DNA of 64,000 nucleotides from an uncultured Sutterella sp. (GCA_905194315.1 CAJJRX010000001.1:83150-147149), one strand, 5' to 3'; shown: positions 8,991 through 18,251, counted from the first letter of the stretch. The notes: a model not told the origin generated them from the sequence alone. A program made the numbers and translations.

Positions 8991-9082
8991 CGTCGAGTCA
9001 GGATTGAGTTAGAGAAGAATATTCAAAAGCGTAGCATTTTTTTCAGTCTGCTGTGGCGTAGCGGCACCTGTCCGGAGCAGAC

Positions 9083-9121
9083 AAAAAAATGGCGCACCGT
9101 TTCAGGTACGCCATCTTTTTT
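9083..9121 (-). terminator. Rho-independent terminator downstream of ahpF
   Basis: The stem ATGGCGCACC / GGTACGCCAT (one wobble) with a six-base loop is flanked by a run of A on the left and T on the right. Read on the minus strand, a U-run follows the stem just past the ahpF stop. Confidence 0.88.
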
Positions 9122-9134
9122 ACGCAGAATGCGC

Positions 9135-10697
9135 TCAGTCCTCTTTGCGGCGGATCAGGTAGTCAAAAGCGCCCAGAGCGGCTTTTGCACCTTCGCCCAG
9201 ACCGATCACAACCTGCTTGTAGGGAATGTCGGTACAGTCGCCGGCTGCGAAGATACCTTCGGCAGAGGTGGCGCCATGGCTGTCGATCACCAGTTCACCG
9301 TACTGATTGACTTCTGCGACATCCCGGATCCAGTCGGTATTCGGTGTCAGACCGATCTGCACAAAGCAGCCGGCGACATCGATGGTGTGGTAGGTGTCGT
9401 TAGTCTTGTCACGGTAGGTGAGCTGTGTGAGCTTGCCGTTTTCACCCTTGAGCTCGGTAGTGCGGGCATTGAGCAGAATGGTGACATTCTTCAGGGAACG
9501 CACCTTCTCCTGAAGCACCTCGTCAGCCTTGAGATGATCGGGGCTCTGCAAAAGAGTGACGTGCTCGCAGATTCCTGCGAGGTCAATCGCGGCTTCCACG
9601 CCGGAGTTGCCGCCGCCGGTAACCGCAACTTTCAGTCCTTTGAAGAGCGGACCGTCGCAGTGCGGGCAGTAGGCAACACCATGGCCCTTGTATTCTTCCT
9701 CACCCGGAACGTTGAGCGTCTTCCAGCGGGCACCTGTGGCGGCAATGATCGTCTTGGTGCGCAGGACAGCGCCCGAGCTCAAGGTCAGATTCCAGAGACT
9801 GCCGTTGCGTTCGACCTTCTCAACACGCTGGTTGGCAATGATATCCACGTCGTAAGACTTCACATGTTCACCGAAATTCTTTGCAAGTGCCTCACCGGAG
9901 GTGCTCAGAATCGAGGTGAAGTTCTGGATGTCTGCGGTTTCATTGACCTGTCCGCCCATGCGCTCAGCAATCATGCCGGTGCGCAGGCCTTTACGGGCCG
10001 TGTAAATGGCGGCGGTACAGCCGGCAGGGCCGCTGCCGACGACGAGTACATCAAACACATCCTTGGCGGAGAGTTTTTCCGCAAGCTTTCTGGTGTTGCT
10101 GCCGTCAGTGTCAAGTTTGCTCAGAATCTGGGCAAGTTCCTGACGTCCGGACATGAATTCCTCGCCGTTGAGGAAGACGGTCGGAACGGCCATCACGTTG
10201 CGCTGCTTGGCCTCATCCTGAAAGATGGCGCCGTCAATGCTGGTAACGCGGATGTTGGGGTTGAGCACAGCCATCAGGTTGAGGGCCTGCACAACGTCCG
10301 GGCAGTTGTGGCAGCTCAGCGAGAAGAACACTTCAAAGTGCAGCGGTGTGCTGATGGCGCGGATCTGATCGATCTGCTCCTGCGTCGCTTTGGACGGATG
10401 ACCGCCGGTCTGAAGTACGGCCAGCACAAAGCTGGTGAATTCGTGCCCCATCGGCGTACCGGCAAAGCGGATACCCGTGTCAACATCAGTGCGAGTAATC
10501 TGAAAGCTCGGGGTACGGACCGTTGCGTCATTTTCCTTGATGTAGGTGATCTGGTCGGACAGCGCACTCACTTCGCTCAGGAAGGTGTTCATGTCCATTG
10601 ATGCCTTGGAATCATCAAGGTTGGCTTTCAGTACCACAGGATGTTGAAGCTTGGTGAAGTAGGCACGAAGTTGGTTTTGTAAATTGGCATCAATCAT
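9135..10697 (-). CDS. ahpF: Alkyl hydroperoxide reductase subunit F (NADH:peroxiredoxin reductase)
   Basis: AhpF passes electrons from NADH through FAD and two disulfide centres to AhpC. The N-terminal tandem thioredoxin-fold domain has the CxxC pair C129-H-N-C132. The C-terminal thioredoxin-reductase-like part has the FAD motif VGSGPAG, the redox motif CPHC (about residue 344) and an NAD-binding GGGNSG. At 520 residues it is the usual AhpF length. It lies downstream of ahpC on the same strand, separated by a hairpin that probably lowers its expression relative to ahpC. Confidence 0.97.
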   Translation of the reverse strand: MIDANLQNQLRAYFTKLQHPVVLKANLDDSKASMDMNTFLSEVSALSDQITYIKENDATVRTPSFQITRTDVDTGIRFAGTPMGHEFTSFVLAVLQTGGHPSKATQEQIDQIRAISTPLHFEVFFSLSCHNCPDVVQALNLMAVLNPNIRVTSIDGAIFQDEAKQRNVMAVPTVFLNGEEFMSGRQELAQILSKLDTDGSNTRKLAEKLSAKDVFDVLVVGSGPAGCTAAIYTARKGLRTGMIAERMGGQVNETADIQNFTSILSTSGEALAKNFGEHVKSYDVDIIANQRVEKVERNGSLWNLTLSSGAVLRTKTIIAATGARWKTLNVPGEEEYKGHGVAYCPHCDGPLFKGLKVAVTGGGNSGVEAAIDLAGICEHVTLLQSPDHLKADEVLQEKVRSLKNVTILLNARTTELKGENGKLTQLTYRDKTNDTYHTIDVAGCFVQIGLTPNTDWIRDVAEVNQYGELVIDSHGATSAEGIFAAGDCTDIPYKQVVIGLGEGAKAALGAFDYLIRRKED

Positions 10698-10724
10698 ACG
10701 AAATCTCTGTTTTTAACTGAGGTA

Positions 10725-10763
10725 AAAAAACCGCAGGAAATTTCAAAAATAACCTGCGGTTTC
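10725..10763 (-). terminator. Intercistronic terminator/attenuator between ahpC and ahpF
   Basis: The perfect ten-base stem AAACCGCAGG / CCTGCGGTTT (10729-10738 with 10754-10763) is followed, on the minus strand, by a run of seven T. It lies 26 bp after the ahpC stop and before ahpF, so part of the ahpC transcription is expected to end here. Confidence 0.87.
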
Positions 10764-10788
10764 ACCGTTAAATCACAAAAGCTGTGAA

Positions 10789-11352
10789 TTAGATCTTGCC
10801 AACGAGGTCAAGAGACGGGGTGAGCGTTTCAGCGCCCGGCGTCCACTTGGCAGGGCAGACCTGTTCGGGATGTTCGGAAACATACTTGGCAGCCTGAACC
10901 TTGCGCAGAAGTTCGTGAGCGTCACGGCCGATGCCACCGTCATGGTGTTCCATGATCACGATCTTGCCTTCCGGGGTGATGACGAACGTGCCGCGTTCGG
11001 CCATACCGTCAGCTTCGATCAGAACTTCGAAGTTGCGGGAGAGAACCGTGGCGGGGTCGCCGATCATCGGGAACTGAACCTTACCCACAGCAGGGGAGCT
11101 GGCATGCCAGGCCTTGTGCGTGAAGTGGCTGTCGGTGGACACAGCGTAGATTTCGCAGCCGATCTTCTTGAATTCTTCATAGGTTTCGGCGAGGTCTTCC
11201 AGTTCCGTCGGGCAAACGAAAGTGAAGTCAGCAGGATAGAAGAACACGACAGACCAGTGACCCTTGAGGTCAGCATCAGTCAAGGTCACGAATTCGCCAT
11301 TGTGGAAGGCTTCAGCCTTAAAGGGCTTAACATCAGTATTAAGTAAGGACAT
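10789..11352 (-). CDS. ahpC: Alkyl hydroperoxide reductase subunit C (2-Cys peroxiredoxin)
   Basis: AhpC reduces hydrogen peroxide, organic peroxides and peroxynitrite in the cytoplasm, and AhpF re-reduces it. The peroxidatic cysteine C47 lies in FTFVCPTE, and the resolving cysteine C166 lies in the C-terminal VCPAKW motif. The length of 187 residues is the AhpC standard. A ribosome-binding site (AGGAG) lies upstream of the ATG, and a good sigma-70-type promoter lies 51-79 bp upstream of it. A few AT-rich half-sites upstream could bind OxyR, but I cannot show a full operator. Confidence 0.98.
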   Translation of the reverse strand: MSLLNTDVKPFKAEAFHNGEFVTLTDADLKGHWSVVFFYPADFTFVCPTELEDLAETYEEFKKIGCEIYAVSTDSHFTHKAWHASSPAVGKVQFPMIGDPATVLSRNFEVLIEADGMAERGTFVITPEGKIVIMEHHDGGIGRDAHELLRKVQAAKYVSEHPEQVCPAKWTPGAETLTPSLDLVGKI

Positions 11353-11402
11353 CGTAGACTCCTAGAAAAATGACTTGGGGTAATCCCGAAAAAGTTTTGT
11401 TT

Positions 11403-11431
11403 ATGCTAGCAAAAATTTATTGATAAGTCAA
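11403..11431 (-). promoter_or_regulatory. Sigma-70-type promoter of ahpC
   Basis: Read on the minus strand, -35 TTGACT (11426-11431, five of six consensus bases) and -10 TAGCAT (11403-11408, four of six) are separated by exactly 17 bases. The leader to the ahpC ATG is about 45 bases. This is a strong candidate from sequence alone. Confidence 0.72.
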
Positions 11432-11537
11432 TATGAAAAGGAAAAATCTATCGATATATGTCTGAAAATCTCTCGCCGGTAAAGCGATAAAACAGAATAA
11501 ACACTGCAAAAACAGTCGTTTATTTTAATTGTGAGAA

Positions 11538-11909
11538 TTAGTTTTTGAAGTGACGTTTTATTTCCTGGCGCAGATTGGGGGCCAGACGTTCAAGCGCGTC
11601 CATTGTGGTGAACACCGAGGCCCGGCCGCGCTGGGAGAGGTCGCGGAACCGGCTCAGCAGCTCGTTTTCCTCTTCGATGGGGTTGTGCCGCTGATTGATC
11701 AGAATATAGAGCACGTCAAAACCACAGGCTGACAGACGGGGCAGATTGTAGATCCCCGGATCCATCAGTCCTTTTTCAAAAGCCTCGTAGGTTTCATTGC
11801 TCACCCCGAGGAGCTGTGCAATCTGACGTACGGAATATCCGAGACGATTGCGTTCAGCCTGCAGGCGTGCGCCGATTTCCTGACGCTGTTTGGAGGTGGT
11901 GGTTGCCAT
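11538..11909 (-). CDS. XRE-family helix-turn-helix transcriptional regulator
   Basis: A 123-residue protein with an N-terminal Cro/C1-type helix-turn-helix: IGARLQAERNRLGYSVRQIA leads into LLGVSNETYEAFEKG. The C-terminal half (about 65-123) is helical and of unknown function, with a cluster of acidic residues (IEEENELL). No ligand-binding domain can be named. It is a single gene between ahpC and ychF on the same strand, and its targets are unknown. The start has only a weak ribosome-binding site. Confidence 0.8.
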   Translation of the reverse strand: MATTTSKQRQEIGARLQAERNRLGYSVRQIAQLLGVSNETYEAFEKGLMDPGIYNLPRLSACGFDVLYILINQRHNPIEEENELLSRFRDLSQRGRASVFTTMDALERLAPNLRQEIKRHFKN

Positions 11910-12031
11910 ATTGACGTTAAAACTGGGAAGTTGTAATCAGTGCGATGATACAAAAAAAGTGCTGCTGTGTGTAGCGAATCGCTTTTGGAGAATGCTTCAA
12001 ACTATTGACGGCTGTGTTGTGCAGGAGAAAG

Positions 12032-12063
12032 CAAAAGGCTGTTTTCCGTACAGAAAACAGCCT
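12032..12063 (-). terminator. Terminator downstream of ychF
   Basis: A perfect 11-bp stem (AGGCTGTTTTC / GAAAACAGCCT) with a six-base loop lies 26 bp beyond the ychF stop. On the minus strand it is followed by TTTTGC. Confidence 0.8.
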
Positions 12064-12088
12064 CTGGTGAGAACCCGGCCGGGCGGTA

Positions 12089-13183
12089 TCAGACGTTGAA
12101 GAGGAAGTTCATCACATCGCCGTCTTTGACGATGTAGTCCTTGCCTTCGGCACGCATCTTACCGGCTTCCTGAGCACCCTTTTCCCCCTTGTAGGTGATG
12201 TAGTCATCAAAGGAGATGGTCTGCGCGCGGATGAAGCCGCGTTCAAAGTCGGTATGAATCACACCGGCGGCCTGCGGAGCCGTGTCGCCCTTGTGAATTG
12301 TCCAGGCGCGAACTTCCTTCACACCGGCCGTGAAGTAGGTCTGCAGACCGAGCAGATCATAGCCGGCGCGGATGACGCGGTCGAGCCCGGGTTCACTCAT
12401 GCCCATGTCGGCGAGGAACATCTGTTTGTCTTCGTCAGAGAGGTCGGCGATTTCACTTTCGATCTTTGCGCAGACAGCCACCACGGGGGCATTTTCGGCT
12501 GCGGCATGTTCCCGCACCATGTCAAGGAGCGGGTTGTCTTCAAAGCCGCCTTCCTCAACGTTGGCCACATACATGACAGGCTTGGCGGTGAGCAGGAACA
12601 GCTGACGCAGCGTTGCTTTTTCTTCGGCTGTAAGCGCCACGGCGCGTGCCGGTTTGCCTTCGTTCAGAACGGGCTGAATCTTTTCAAGCACCAGCACGAG
12701 TTTCAGGGCTTCCTTGTCGCCGCCAGAACGGGCCTGCTTGCTGTAGCGCGAGAGTGCCTTCTCAACCGTCTGAAGGTCAGCCAGAGCGAGTTCGGTGTTG
12801 ATGACCTGAATGTCGTCAAGCGGGTTGACCTTACCGGCGACGTGCACAATGTTGTCATCGTTAAAGCAGCGCACGATATGGGCGATGGCATCGCATTCGC
12901 GGATATTGGCAAGGAACTGGTTCCCGAGACCTTCGCCTTTGCTGGCGCCGGCCACAAGACCGGCAATGTCGACGAATTCCACGGTGGCAGGAACAACCTT
13001 CTGGGGATTGACAATTGCACTGAGCTGAGCAAGTCGGGGATCAGGCACCTCGACAATACCCACATTCGGTTCAATGGTGCAGAAAGGATAGTTTTCGGCG
13101 GCAATACCCGCTTTGGTCAACGCATTGAAAATAGTGGATTTGCCAACGTTGGGCAAACCAACAATGCCACACTTTAAACCCAT
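12089..13183 (-). CDS. ychF: Redox-regulated ATPase YchF (OLA1 family)
   Basis: YchF is an Obg-related P-loop protein that prefers ATP over GTP and associates with ribosomes. The G1 motif GLPNVGKST follows directly after the start MGLKCGIVG. The G4 position reads NVEE rather than NKxD, which is the hallmark of ATP specificity in this family. The C-terminal TGS-like domain ends with the conserved EGKDYIVKDGDVMNF. I chose the ATG at 13183 (364 residues) because it matches the family start; an upstream in-frame ATG at 13243 would add 20 unrelated residues. Confidence 0.96.
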   Translation of the reverse strand: MGLKCGIVGLPNVGKSTIFNALTKAGIAAENYPFCTIEPNVGIVEVPDPRLAQLSAIVNPQKVVPATVEFVDIAGLVAGASKGEGLGNQFLANIRECDAIAHIVRCFNDDNIVHVAGKVNPLDDIQVINTELALADLQTVEKALSRYSKQARSGGDKEALKLVLVLEKIQPVLNEGKPARAVALTAEEKATLRQLFLLTAKPVMYVANVEEGGFEDNPLLDMVREHAAAENAPVVAVCAKIESEIADLSDEDKQMFLADMGMSEPGLDRVIRAGYDLLGLQTYFTAGVKEVRAWTIHKGDTAPQAAGVIHTDFERGFIRAQTISFDDYITYKGEKGAQEAGKMRAEGKDYIVKDGDVMNFLFNV

Positions 13184-13280
13184 AGTTGTGTCTCTGAAAA
13201 AAAGATAAATACAGTAGAAAAACGAGTTGTTGGATTGCCCCACATTGTAGAGTAATCCGGTAGAAATCTCAGCTCGGGCG

Positions 13281-13775
13281 TCAGTTTCCGTTGGTCTGCC
13301 GTCCGGAGAGCGATTCCAGCGCCTCGAGTTCGGTTTCGCTGAAAACGGTTACGCCTGCTGCGGAGAGTGCACGGGCGGCCACGCCTGAGCCCTCAACGAG
13401 CCGTCCGCTGAAGTGTCCGTCGTAAATATGACGGTTTCCGCATGACGGACTCTTCGCCTTAAGGAGCGCAATGCTGACACCGTGACGCTTTGCGCTTTCG
13501 GCAGCTTTCAGTGCTCCCAGTACATAGGCGGCAGTCACGTCGGTGCCGGCTGCGGTTCTGACGGAATCTCTTCCGGCCAGAACGCCGTCAGCCGTTCCGT
13601 TAATTTCGGCCGGTGTCCTCGGCGTCGGCAGGCCGCCGGCTGTTTCCGGACAGACAGGGAGAATGTCTTCGTCCCTGAAGCCCATCGCATGCAGCCGCTC
13701 ACGCAGATTGGCCGAAGATCTGCCGTCATACCGGCAGGACTGTCCGAGCAGGCAGCTGCTGACGAGAATTTTCAT
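13281..13775 (-). CDS. DUF523 family protein (YbbK-like)
   Basis: A 164-residue cysteine-rich protein with the DUF523 pattern: an N-terminal VSSCLLGQSCRYDG, then LPVCPE and KAKSPSCG. The spaced cysteines suggest metal or Fe-S binding, but no activity is established for the family. The gene lies 11 bp before the Met of pth on the same strand. Function remains unknown. Confidence 0.85.
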   Translation of the reverse strand: MKILVSSCLLGQSCRYDGRSSANLRERLHAMGFRDEDILPVCPETAGGLPTPRTPAEINGTADGVLAGRDSVRTAAGTDVTAAYVLGALKAAESAKRHGVSIALLKAKSPSCGNRHIYDGHFSGRLVEGSGVAARALSAAGVTVFSETELEALESLSGRQTNGN

Positions 13776-13786
13776 CGCACCGGCTC

Positions 13787-14404
13787 TCAGGCGTTTTGCG
13801 GCTCGACCTTTTTCGGCGAGGCGTATTTGCTGATAATACGGTTGTAGCGGTCAGTTTCGCCGGCAGCGAGCAGATCCACACCCTTGAGAGCGGCCTCAAG
13901 GCAGGTTTCAATTCCCTGCATGTGTTCAGCAGAGGGGCTCGATAGCACATAGTCGGCAACCTGCTGAGCCAGACCGAGGGTTCTCGGATGGCCGATCCCA
14001 AGACGAAGGCGCCAGAAATTCGGGGTGGAGAGCTTGGCGGTAATGTCCTTGAGGCCGTTATGCCCTGCGTTTCCGCCCCCGTTTTTGAATTTCATGCAGC
14101 CTGGCATCAGATCGAGATCATCATGAACCACAAGAATCGAATCGGGCAGAATCTTGTAGTAGAGCGCCAGGGCAACGACGGCGTCCCCTGAGCGGTTCAT
14201 GTAGGTACCGGGCTTGAGAAGCCAGACCTCGCTCGAGTCCAGACGCACGCGTGCGACTTCACCATGAAACTTGTTTTCCTCACGAAAGAAGACACCTTTC
14301 TGGCGCGCAAGCGCATCAACAAACCAGAAACCGGCGTTGTGCCGGGTACTGGCGTACTGCGCGCCCGGGTTGCCTAGACCAACAATCAACTGAATTTCAG
14401 ACAT
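13787..14404 (-). CDS. pth: Peptidyl-tRNA hydrolase
   Basis: Pth frees tRNA from prematurely released peptidyl-tRNA. The N-terminal VGLGNPGAQYASTRHNAGF contains the catalytic His (H22) and the conserved Asn residues. Further signatures are KPGTYMNRSG, VHDDLDL and GGGNAGHNGL. Its 205 residues include a short basic C-terminal tail. The order ychF-pth-rplY-prs is common in Proteobacteria; here a DEAD-box helicase gene is inserted between pth and rplY. Confidence 0.97.
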   Translation of the reverse strand: MSEIQLIVGLGNPGAQYASTRHNAGFWFVDALARQKGVFFREENKFHGEVARVRLDSSEVWLLKPGTYMNRSGDAVVALALYYKILPDSILVVHDDLDLMPGCMKFKNGGGNAGHNGLKDITAKLSTPNFWRLRLGIGHPRTLGLAQQVADYVLSSPSAEHMQGIETCLEAALKGVDLLAAGETDRYNRIISKYASPKKVEPQNA

Positions 14405-14434
14405 CTCTAACCTTCACAAAAGGGCGAATCAGAA

Positions 14435-16222
14435 TCAGCGGCGGGGACGGCGGCGGTCCTGAGCAGGTTCGCGGTAGAAGTTACGCTGCGTGCGTGCACC
14501 GCGATACTGACGCTCCTCACGGTCGCCGCGGTCGTGCCGGCCGCGGTACTCACCGTCCTCATGCTGGCTGCCGGGACGGTCGTATTTCACTGTGGCACTG
14601 CGACCCTTAAAGCGGATCCCCTGAAGCGCTTCGACAATCCGGTCGGACTCGCGGGCATCCACCTCAACGAGACTGAAGCGCTCGGAAATGTCAATAGCGC
14701 CGATGGATTTCGCGGGCACATCCGCCTCGTTGGCAATGGCACCGACAAGATCGCTCGGGCGGATATTCATATCCCGGCCGACGCCGATAAACAGACGGAC
14801 CATTCCGGGTTCGGGGGCCTCACTCATTCGGTGACGCTGGCGGCCGCGTTCTCCGCGGGCACTCTGATCACGGCGGGGGCGCTCGAAGGGAGAGTAGGCC
14901 GGAATATCCGTTTTGTCATCGATGTTGCCCTGCAGGCGCTGCGTGAGCGCAATGGCGGCAGCGGCAACATCAAACGGGTCATTGTCCTCGCAGAGCTCTT
15001 CAAGGATGACCTTATAGCTGTCGAGATTATGCTTGTCAAGAATCTCAAGAATGTCATCGCGCAGGGCCTCGAGACGCTTGGCCTGAATATCGGTAACGCT
15101 CGGCACGGAGCGGATTTCAATACGGGCCTTGGTGATGCCTTCAATGGCTCGAAGATGACGGTGTTCGCGGGGCTCGAGGATGCTGATTGCGGTGCCGGAG
15201 CGACCGGCACGGCCGGTACGGCCGATACGGTGGATGTAGGTCTCGTACGAGGCGGGGATACCGAAGTTGATCACATGCGTGAGGTTTTCAAGGTCGATAC
15301 CGCGGGCGGCCACGTCAGTGGCGACAATCGCTTCGACCTGACCGGCGCGGGCGCGCTTCATCACACGGTCGCGGGTCGGCTGATCGAGACCGCCGTGAAG
15401 GGCTTCAACACTGTAGCCGCGGGCGCGCAATGCCTCGGTGAGCTCATCAACCTCCATACGGGTACGGGTAAAGATGATGGCGAGTTCAGGGGCTTCAATG
15501 TCGAGAATGCGACCCAGCGCAGCCGTGCGGTAGTTGCGCCCGACGATATAGGCGATCTGAGGCACGCGGGGTGTTTCCCCTTCGGCAGTGGTTTCACGTG
15601 CAATGCTGATGCGAACCGGGTCGGCGAGGTGTGTTTCGGCAATGGAGGCGATCTTCGGGGGCAGCGTGGCCGAAAAGAGCGCCGTCTGAATCTTGTTGGG
15701 AAGCGCTTCGAAAATGGCGTCAAGCTCATCGGCAAAACCCAGATCGAGCATCTCATCGGCTTCGTCAAGCACAATCGCCTGAATGTGCGAAAGGTCGAGC
15801 GTGCCGCGGCCGATATGGTCAAGCGCACGCCCCGGGGTGGCGACGACGACATGAGTGCCGCGCTTGAGTGCACGGATCTGACGGCTGTAGTCCTGACCGC
15901 CGTAAATCGGGGTGACGAGTACCTGGGCGTTCTTGCCGTAGTTGTGGAACGATTCGCTCACCTGCAGGCAGAGTTCGCGGGTCGGCGTCAGAACGAGAAT
16001 AACGGGTTTGTCTGCCTCCACGTTGAGCGCATAGCGTTCAATGAGCGGAAGGGCAAACGCGGCGGTTTTACCTGTACCGGTTGCGGCTTTGCCGAGAACG
16101 TCCCTGCCCGAAAGAATGGCCGGGATCGCTTCGTTCTGAATGGGGGTGGGCTCTTCAAAACCCAGCTGGGTGAGAGCGGAAACAATGTCAGGGGAAAGCC
16201 CCAGATCTGCAAAGGTTGTCAT
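14435..16222 (-). CDS. deaD: ATP-dependent DEAD-box RNA helicase, DeaD/CsdA type
   Basis: A 595-residue RNA helicase. It has the Q motif (GFEEPTPIQ), motif I (ATGTGKTAA), II (DEAD in VLDEADEML), III (SAT) and VI (HRIGRTGRAGR). A DbpA-type RNA-binding domain follows (FIGVGRDMNIRPSDLVGAIA and onwards, about 480-555), then a short Arg-rich tail. This architecture fits DeaD/CsdA, which acts in ribosome assembly, mRNA decay and cold adaptation. I used the ATG at 16222 (MTTFADLG); the longer reading from 16270 adds residues with no family match. Confidence 0.92.
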   Translation of the reverse strand: MTTFADLGLSPDIVSALTQLGFEEPTPIQNEAIPAILSGRDVLGKAATGTGKTAAFALPLIERYALNVEADKPVILVLTPTRELCLQVSESFHNYGKNAQVLVTPIYGGQDYSRQIRALKRGTHVVVATPGRALDHIGRGTLDLSHIQAIVLDEADEMLDLGFADELDAIFEALPNKIQTALFSATLPPKIASIAETHLADPVRISIARETTAEGETPRVPQIAYIVGRNYRTAALGRILDIEAPELAIIFTRTRMEVDELTEALRARGYSVEALHGGLDQPTRDRVMKRARAGQVEAIVATDVAARGIDLENLTHVINFGIPASYETYIHRIGRTGRAGRSGTAISILEPREHRHLRAIEGITKARIEIRSVPSVTDIQAKRLEALRDDILEILDKHNLDSYKVILEELCEDNDPFDVAAAAIALTQRLQGNIDDKTDIPAYSPFERPRRDQSARGERGRQRHRMSEAPEPGMVRLFIGVGRDMNIRPSDLVGAIANEADVPAKSIGAIDISERFSLVEVDARESDRIVEALQGIRFKGRSATVKYDRPGSQHEDGEYRGRHDRGDREERQYRGARTQRNFYREPAQDRRRPRR

Positions 16223-16365
16223 CTTTGTCCTAGAGAGAGTGTGCGGGCCACCTACCCCACCACACAGCAAAGATCACAACGCAAGGGGCAAACGGCACAA
16301 CAGAAAATAAGAGTGTCCGGAGTGCACGGCACTCACGGAGAAGCAGCGAGTCAGGGATGACTCGT

Positions 16366-16400
16366 AAAAAAGACCCGTTGGGAGGGACTCCCAGCGGGTC
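16366..16400 (-). terminator. Terminator downstream of rplY
   Basis: The stem GACCCGTTGGGA / TCCCAGCGGGTC (one wobble) has a five-base loop. On the minus strand it is followed by six T. It lies between rplY and deaD. Confidence 0.9.
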
Positions 16401-16436
16401 CTTATTGTTTTTGAGGCTCAGAGCCTGCCTGAAAAA

Positions 16437-17078
16437 TTAGGCGGCGGGAGCTTCAGCGGCAGCGGGAGCAGCTTCGCCTTCAGCGGCAGGAGCGGCTTCT
16501 TCGCCGACGATGGTTTCTTCAGCCACGGTCACCACGGAGGCGATCACGGTGTCAGCACCGAACTTGTGGGAAACTTCAACGCCTTCAGGCAGTTCGAGCA
16601 TGGAAGCGTGGAAGGTGGCACCGGTGGTCATGCCGGACAGGTCGACGGAAACGAATTCCGGCAGCTGACGCGGCAGGCAGGTGACTTCAACGTAGGAAGC
16701 GGTGTGAGAAACAAGGTTCTTGTCGATCTTGACAGCGGGGCTGTCTTCTTCGCCATGGAAGTGCAGGGGCACGCGCATGGTCACCGGTTCGTTGGCGTCA
16801 ATACGCTGGAAGTCGATGTGCATGACCTGCGGCTTGTACGGGTGCATCTGGAAAGCACGCAGAACAACCAGCTGTTCAACACCGTCAAGTTCCATCGTCA
16901 GAATCGAGGCATGGAACTTTTCCTTCTTCAGTGCATAGAAGATGGGGTTGTGTTCGAGCTCGATGGGCGTAGCGGGTTCCTTGCCGCCGTAAACGATACC
17001 AGGCAATTTGTCCGCACGACGAAGGCGGCGGCTCGCACCCGTACCTTGCGTATTACGCGTAGTGGCGATGAATTTCAT
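16437..17078 (-). CDS. rplY: 50S ribosomal protein L25/general stress protein Ctc
   Basis: L25 binds 5S rRNA. The N-terminal domain (GTGASRRLRRADKLPGIVYG) is the L25 signature. The protein is the long Ctc/TL5 form (213 residues) with a beta domain and a tail rich in Ala and Glu. I set the start at the ATG at 17078 (MKFIATTRN), the family start with AGGAGT upstream, rather than 48 bases earlier. It follows prs by 75 bp and ends at a clear terminator. Confidence 0.96.
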   Translation of the reverse strand: MKFIATTRNTQGTGASRRLRRADKLPGIVYGGKEPATPIELEHNPIFYALKKEKFHASILTMELDGVEQLVVLRAFQMHPYKPQVMHIDFQRIDANEPVTMRVPLHFHGEEDSPAVKIDKNLVSHTASYVEVTCLPRQLPEFVSVDLSGMTTGATFHASMLELPEGVEVSHKFGADTVIASVVTVAEETIVGEEAAPAAEGEAAPAAAEAPAA

Positions 17079-17153
17079 TGGATTACTCCTAGATAGTAGA
17101 AAGAAAGTCCCCGCAATCGCGACCAACTGCGGGGGCGGGAAAAAAATTATCTC

Positions 17154-18113
17154 TTAAACAGCAAACAGGCTGCTCACTGAAGCCTCACGGGCGATACGCG
17201 AAAGCGTTTCACCGATGATGGCGGCAGTGGTGATCTGACGAATCTTCGGACTTGCAGCAGCGGCTTCGCTGAGCGGAATCGTGTCGGTCACGACAAGTTC
17301 GTCAAGAGCGGAATTGTTAATACGTTCAACCGCAGCGCCGGAAAGCACCGGGTGGGTAATATAGGCGACAACGCGCGTGGCTCCGCGTTCCTTCAGAGCA
17401 CCGGCGGCATTGCACAGCGTGCCGGCCGTGTCAACGATGTCGTCCGTGATCACGCAGGTGCGATCCTTCACTTCACCAATGATGTTCATGATTTCAGCAA
17501 CATTGGCGCGGGGACGGCGCTTGTCGATAATCGCAAGGTCAACCTCAAGAGCCTTGGCCATGGCGCGGGCGCGAACCACACCGCCGACGTCAGGAGACAC
17601 AACCATCAGATTGGTGTAGTGACGTTCAACCAGGTCGTTGAGCAGAATGGGGGTTGCGAAAATGTTGTCAACGGGGATGTCAAAGAAACCCTGGATCTGG
17701 TCGGCATGGAGGTCCATCGTGAGGATGTGATCAACGCCGACGCTCTGGAGCATGTTTGCCACAACCTTGGCGGAAATGGCAACGCGGGTGGAACGGGGAC
17801 GGCGATCCTGACGGGCATAGCCGAAGTAGGGGATCGCGGCGGTGATGCGGCGGGCGGAGGCGCGCTTGAGGGCGTCGGCCATAAGCATCAGTTCCATCAG
17901 ATTGTCATTCGTCGGAGCGCAGGTAGGCTGAAGAATGAAGACGTCCTTGCCACGGACATTGTCCAACAGCTGAACCATAACTTCGCCATCGCTGAAACGA
18001 TTAACCGTTGCAGAACCAAGGGGAATATTGAGGTATTTGGTGACGGCCAGGGCAAGCGCCGGGTTGGCGTTACCGGAGAAAACCATCATACTTTCTGGCA
18101 CCATGGGATCCAT
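17154..18113 (-). CDS. prs: Ribose-phosphate pyrophosphokinase (PRPP synthetase)
   Basis: Prs makes PRPP from ribose 5-phosphate and ATP, feeding nucleotide, histidine and tryptophan synthesis. The ATP-binding RQDRR segment (YFGYARQDRRPRSTR), the MDLHADQIQGFFDIPVD motif and the PRPP loop VITDDIVDTAGTL are all present. The 319-residue length is normal. Several Met codons lie near the start (residues 1, 4, 9, 10) and none has a strong ribosome-binding site, so the exact start is uncertain by a few residues. It lies downstream of ispE and tRNA-Gln. Confidence 0.96.
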   Translation of the reverse strand: MDPMVPESMMVFSGNANPALALAVTKYLNIPLGSATVNRFSDGEVMVQLLDNVRGKDVFILQPTCAPTNDNLMELMLMADALKRASARRITAAIPYFGYARQDRRPRSTRVAISAKVVANMLQSVGVDHILTMDLHADQIQGFFDIPVDNIFATPILLNDLVERHYTNLMVVSPDVGGVVRARAMAKALEVDLAIIDKRRPRANVAEIMNIIGEVKDRTCVITDDIVDTAGTLCNAAGALKERGATRVVAYITHPVLSGAAVERINNSALDELVVTDTIPLSEAAAASPKIRQITTAAIIGETLSRIAREASVSSLFAV

Positions 18114-18251
18114 GATAAAAGCTCTACTTGTGTTGGGGCGCTATGCGTCCGGGTTGACAGACATACAACACGACTTTCCGGAGACGAAGAGGGCGTTGTG
18201 CAAAAGAAAAAAGAGGAAGGCCTAATACCATCCTCCATTCAAATTCTCGTT

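Noticed and set aside
11409..11460. An OxyR operator upstream of ahpC.
   Set aside because: There are only scattered ATAG/TATC-like half-sites without the required spacing, so it was not reported as a feature.
14534..16360. A long plus-strand open frame of about 600 codons opposite the DEAD-box helicase gene.
   Set aside because: It is the antisense shadow of deaD in GC-rich DNA. It has no recognisable motif and no ribosome-binding site.
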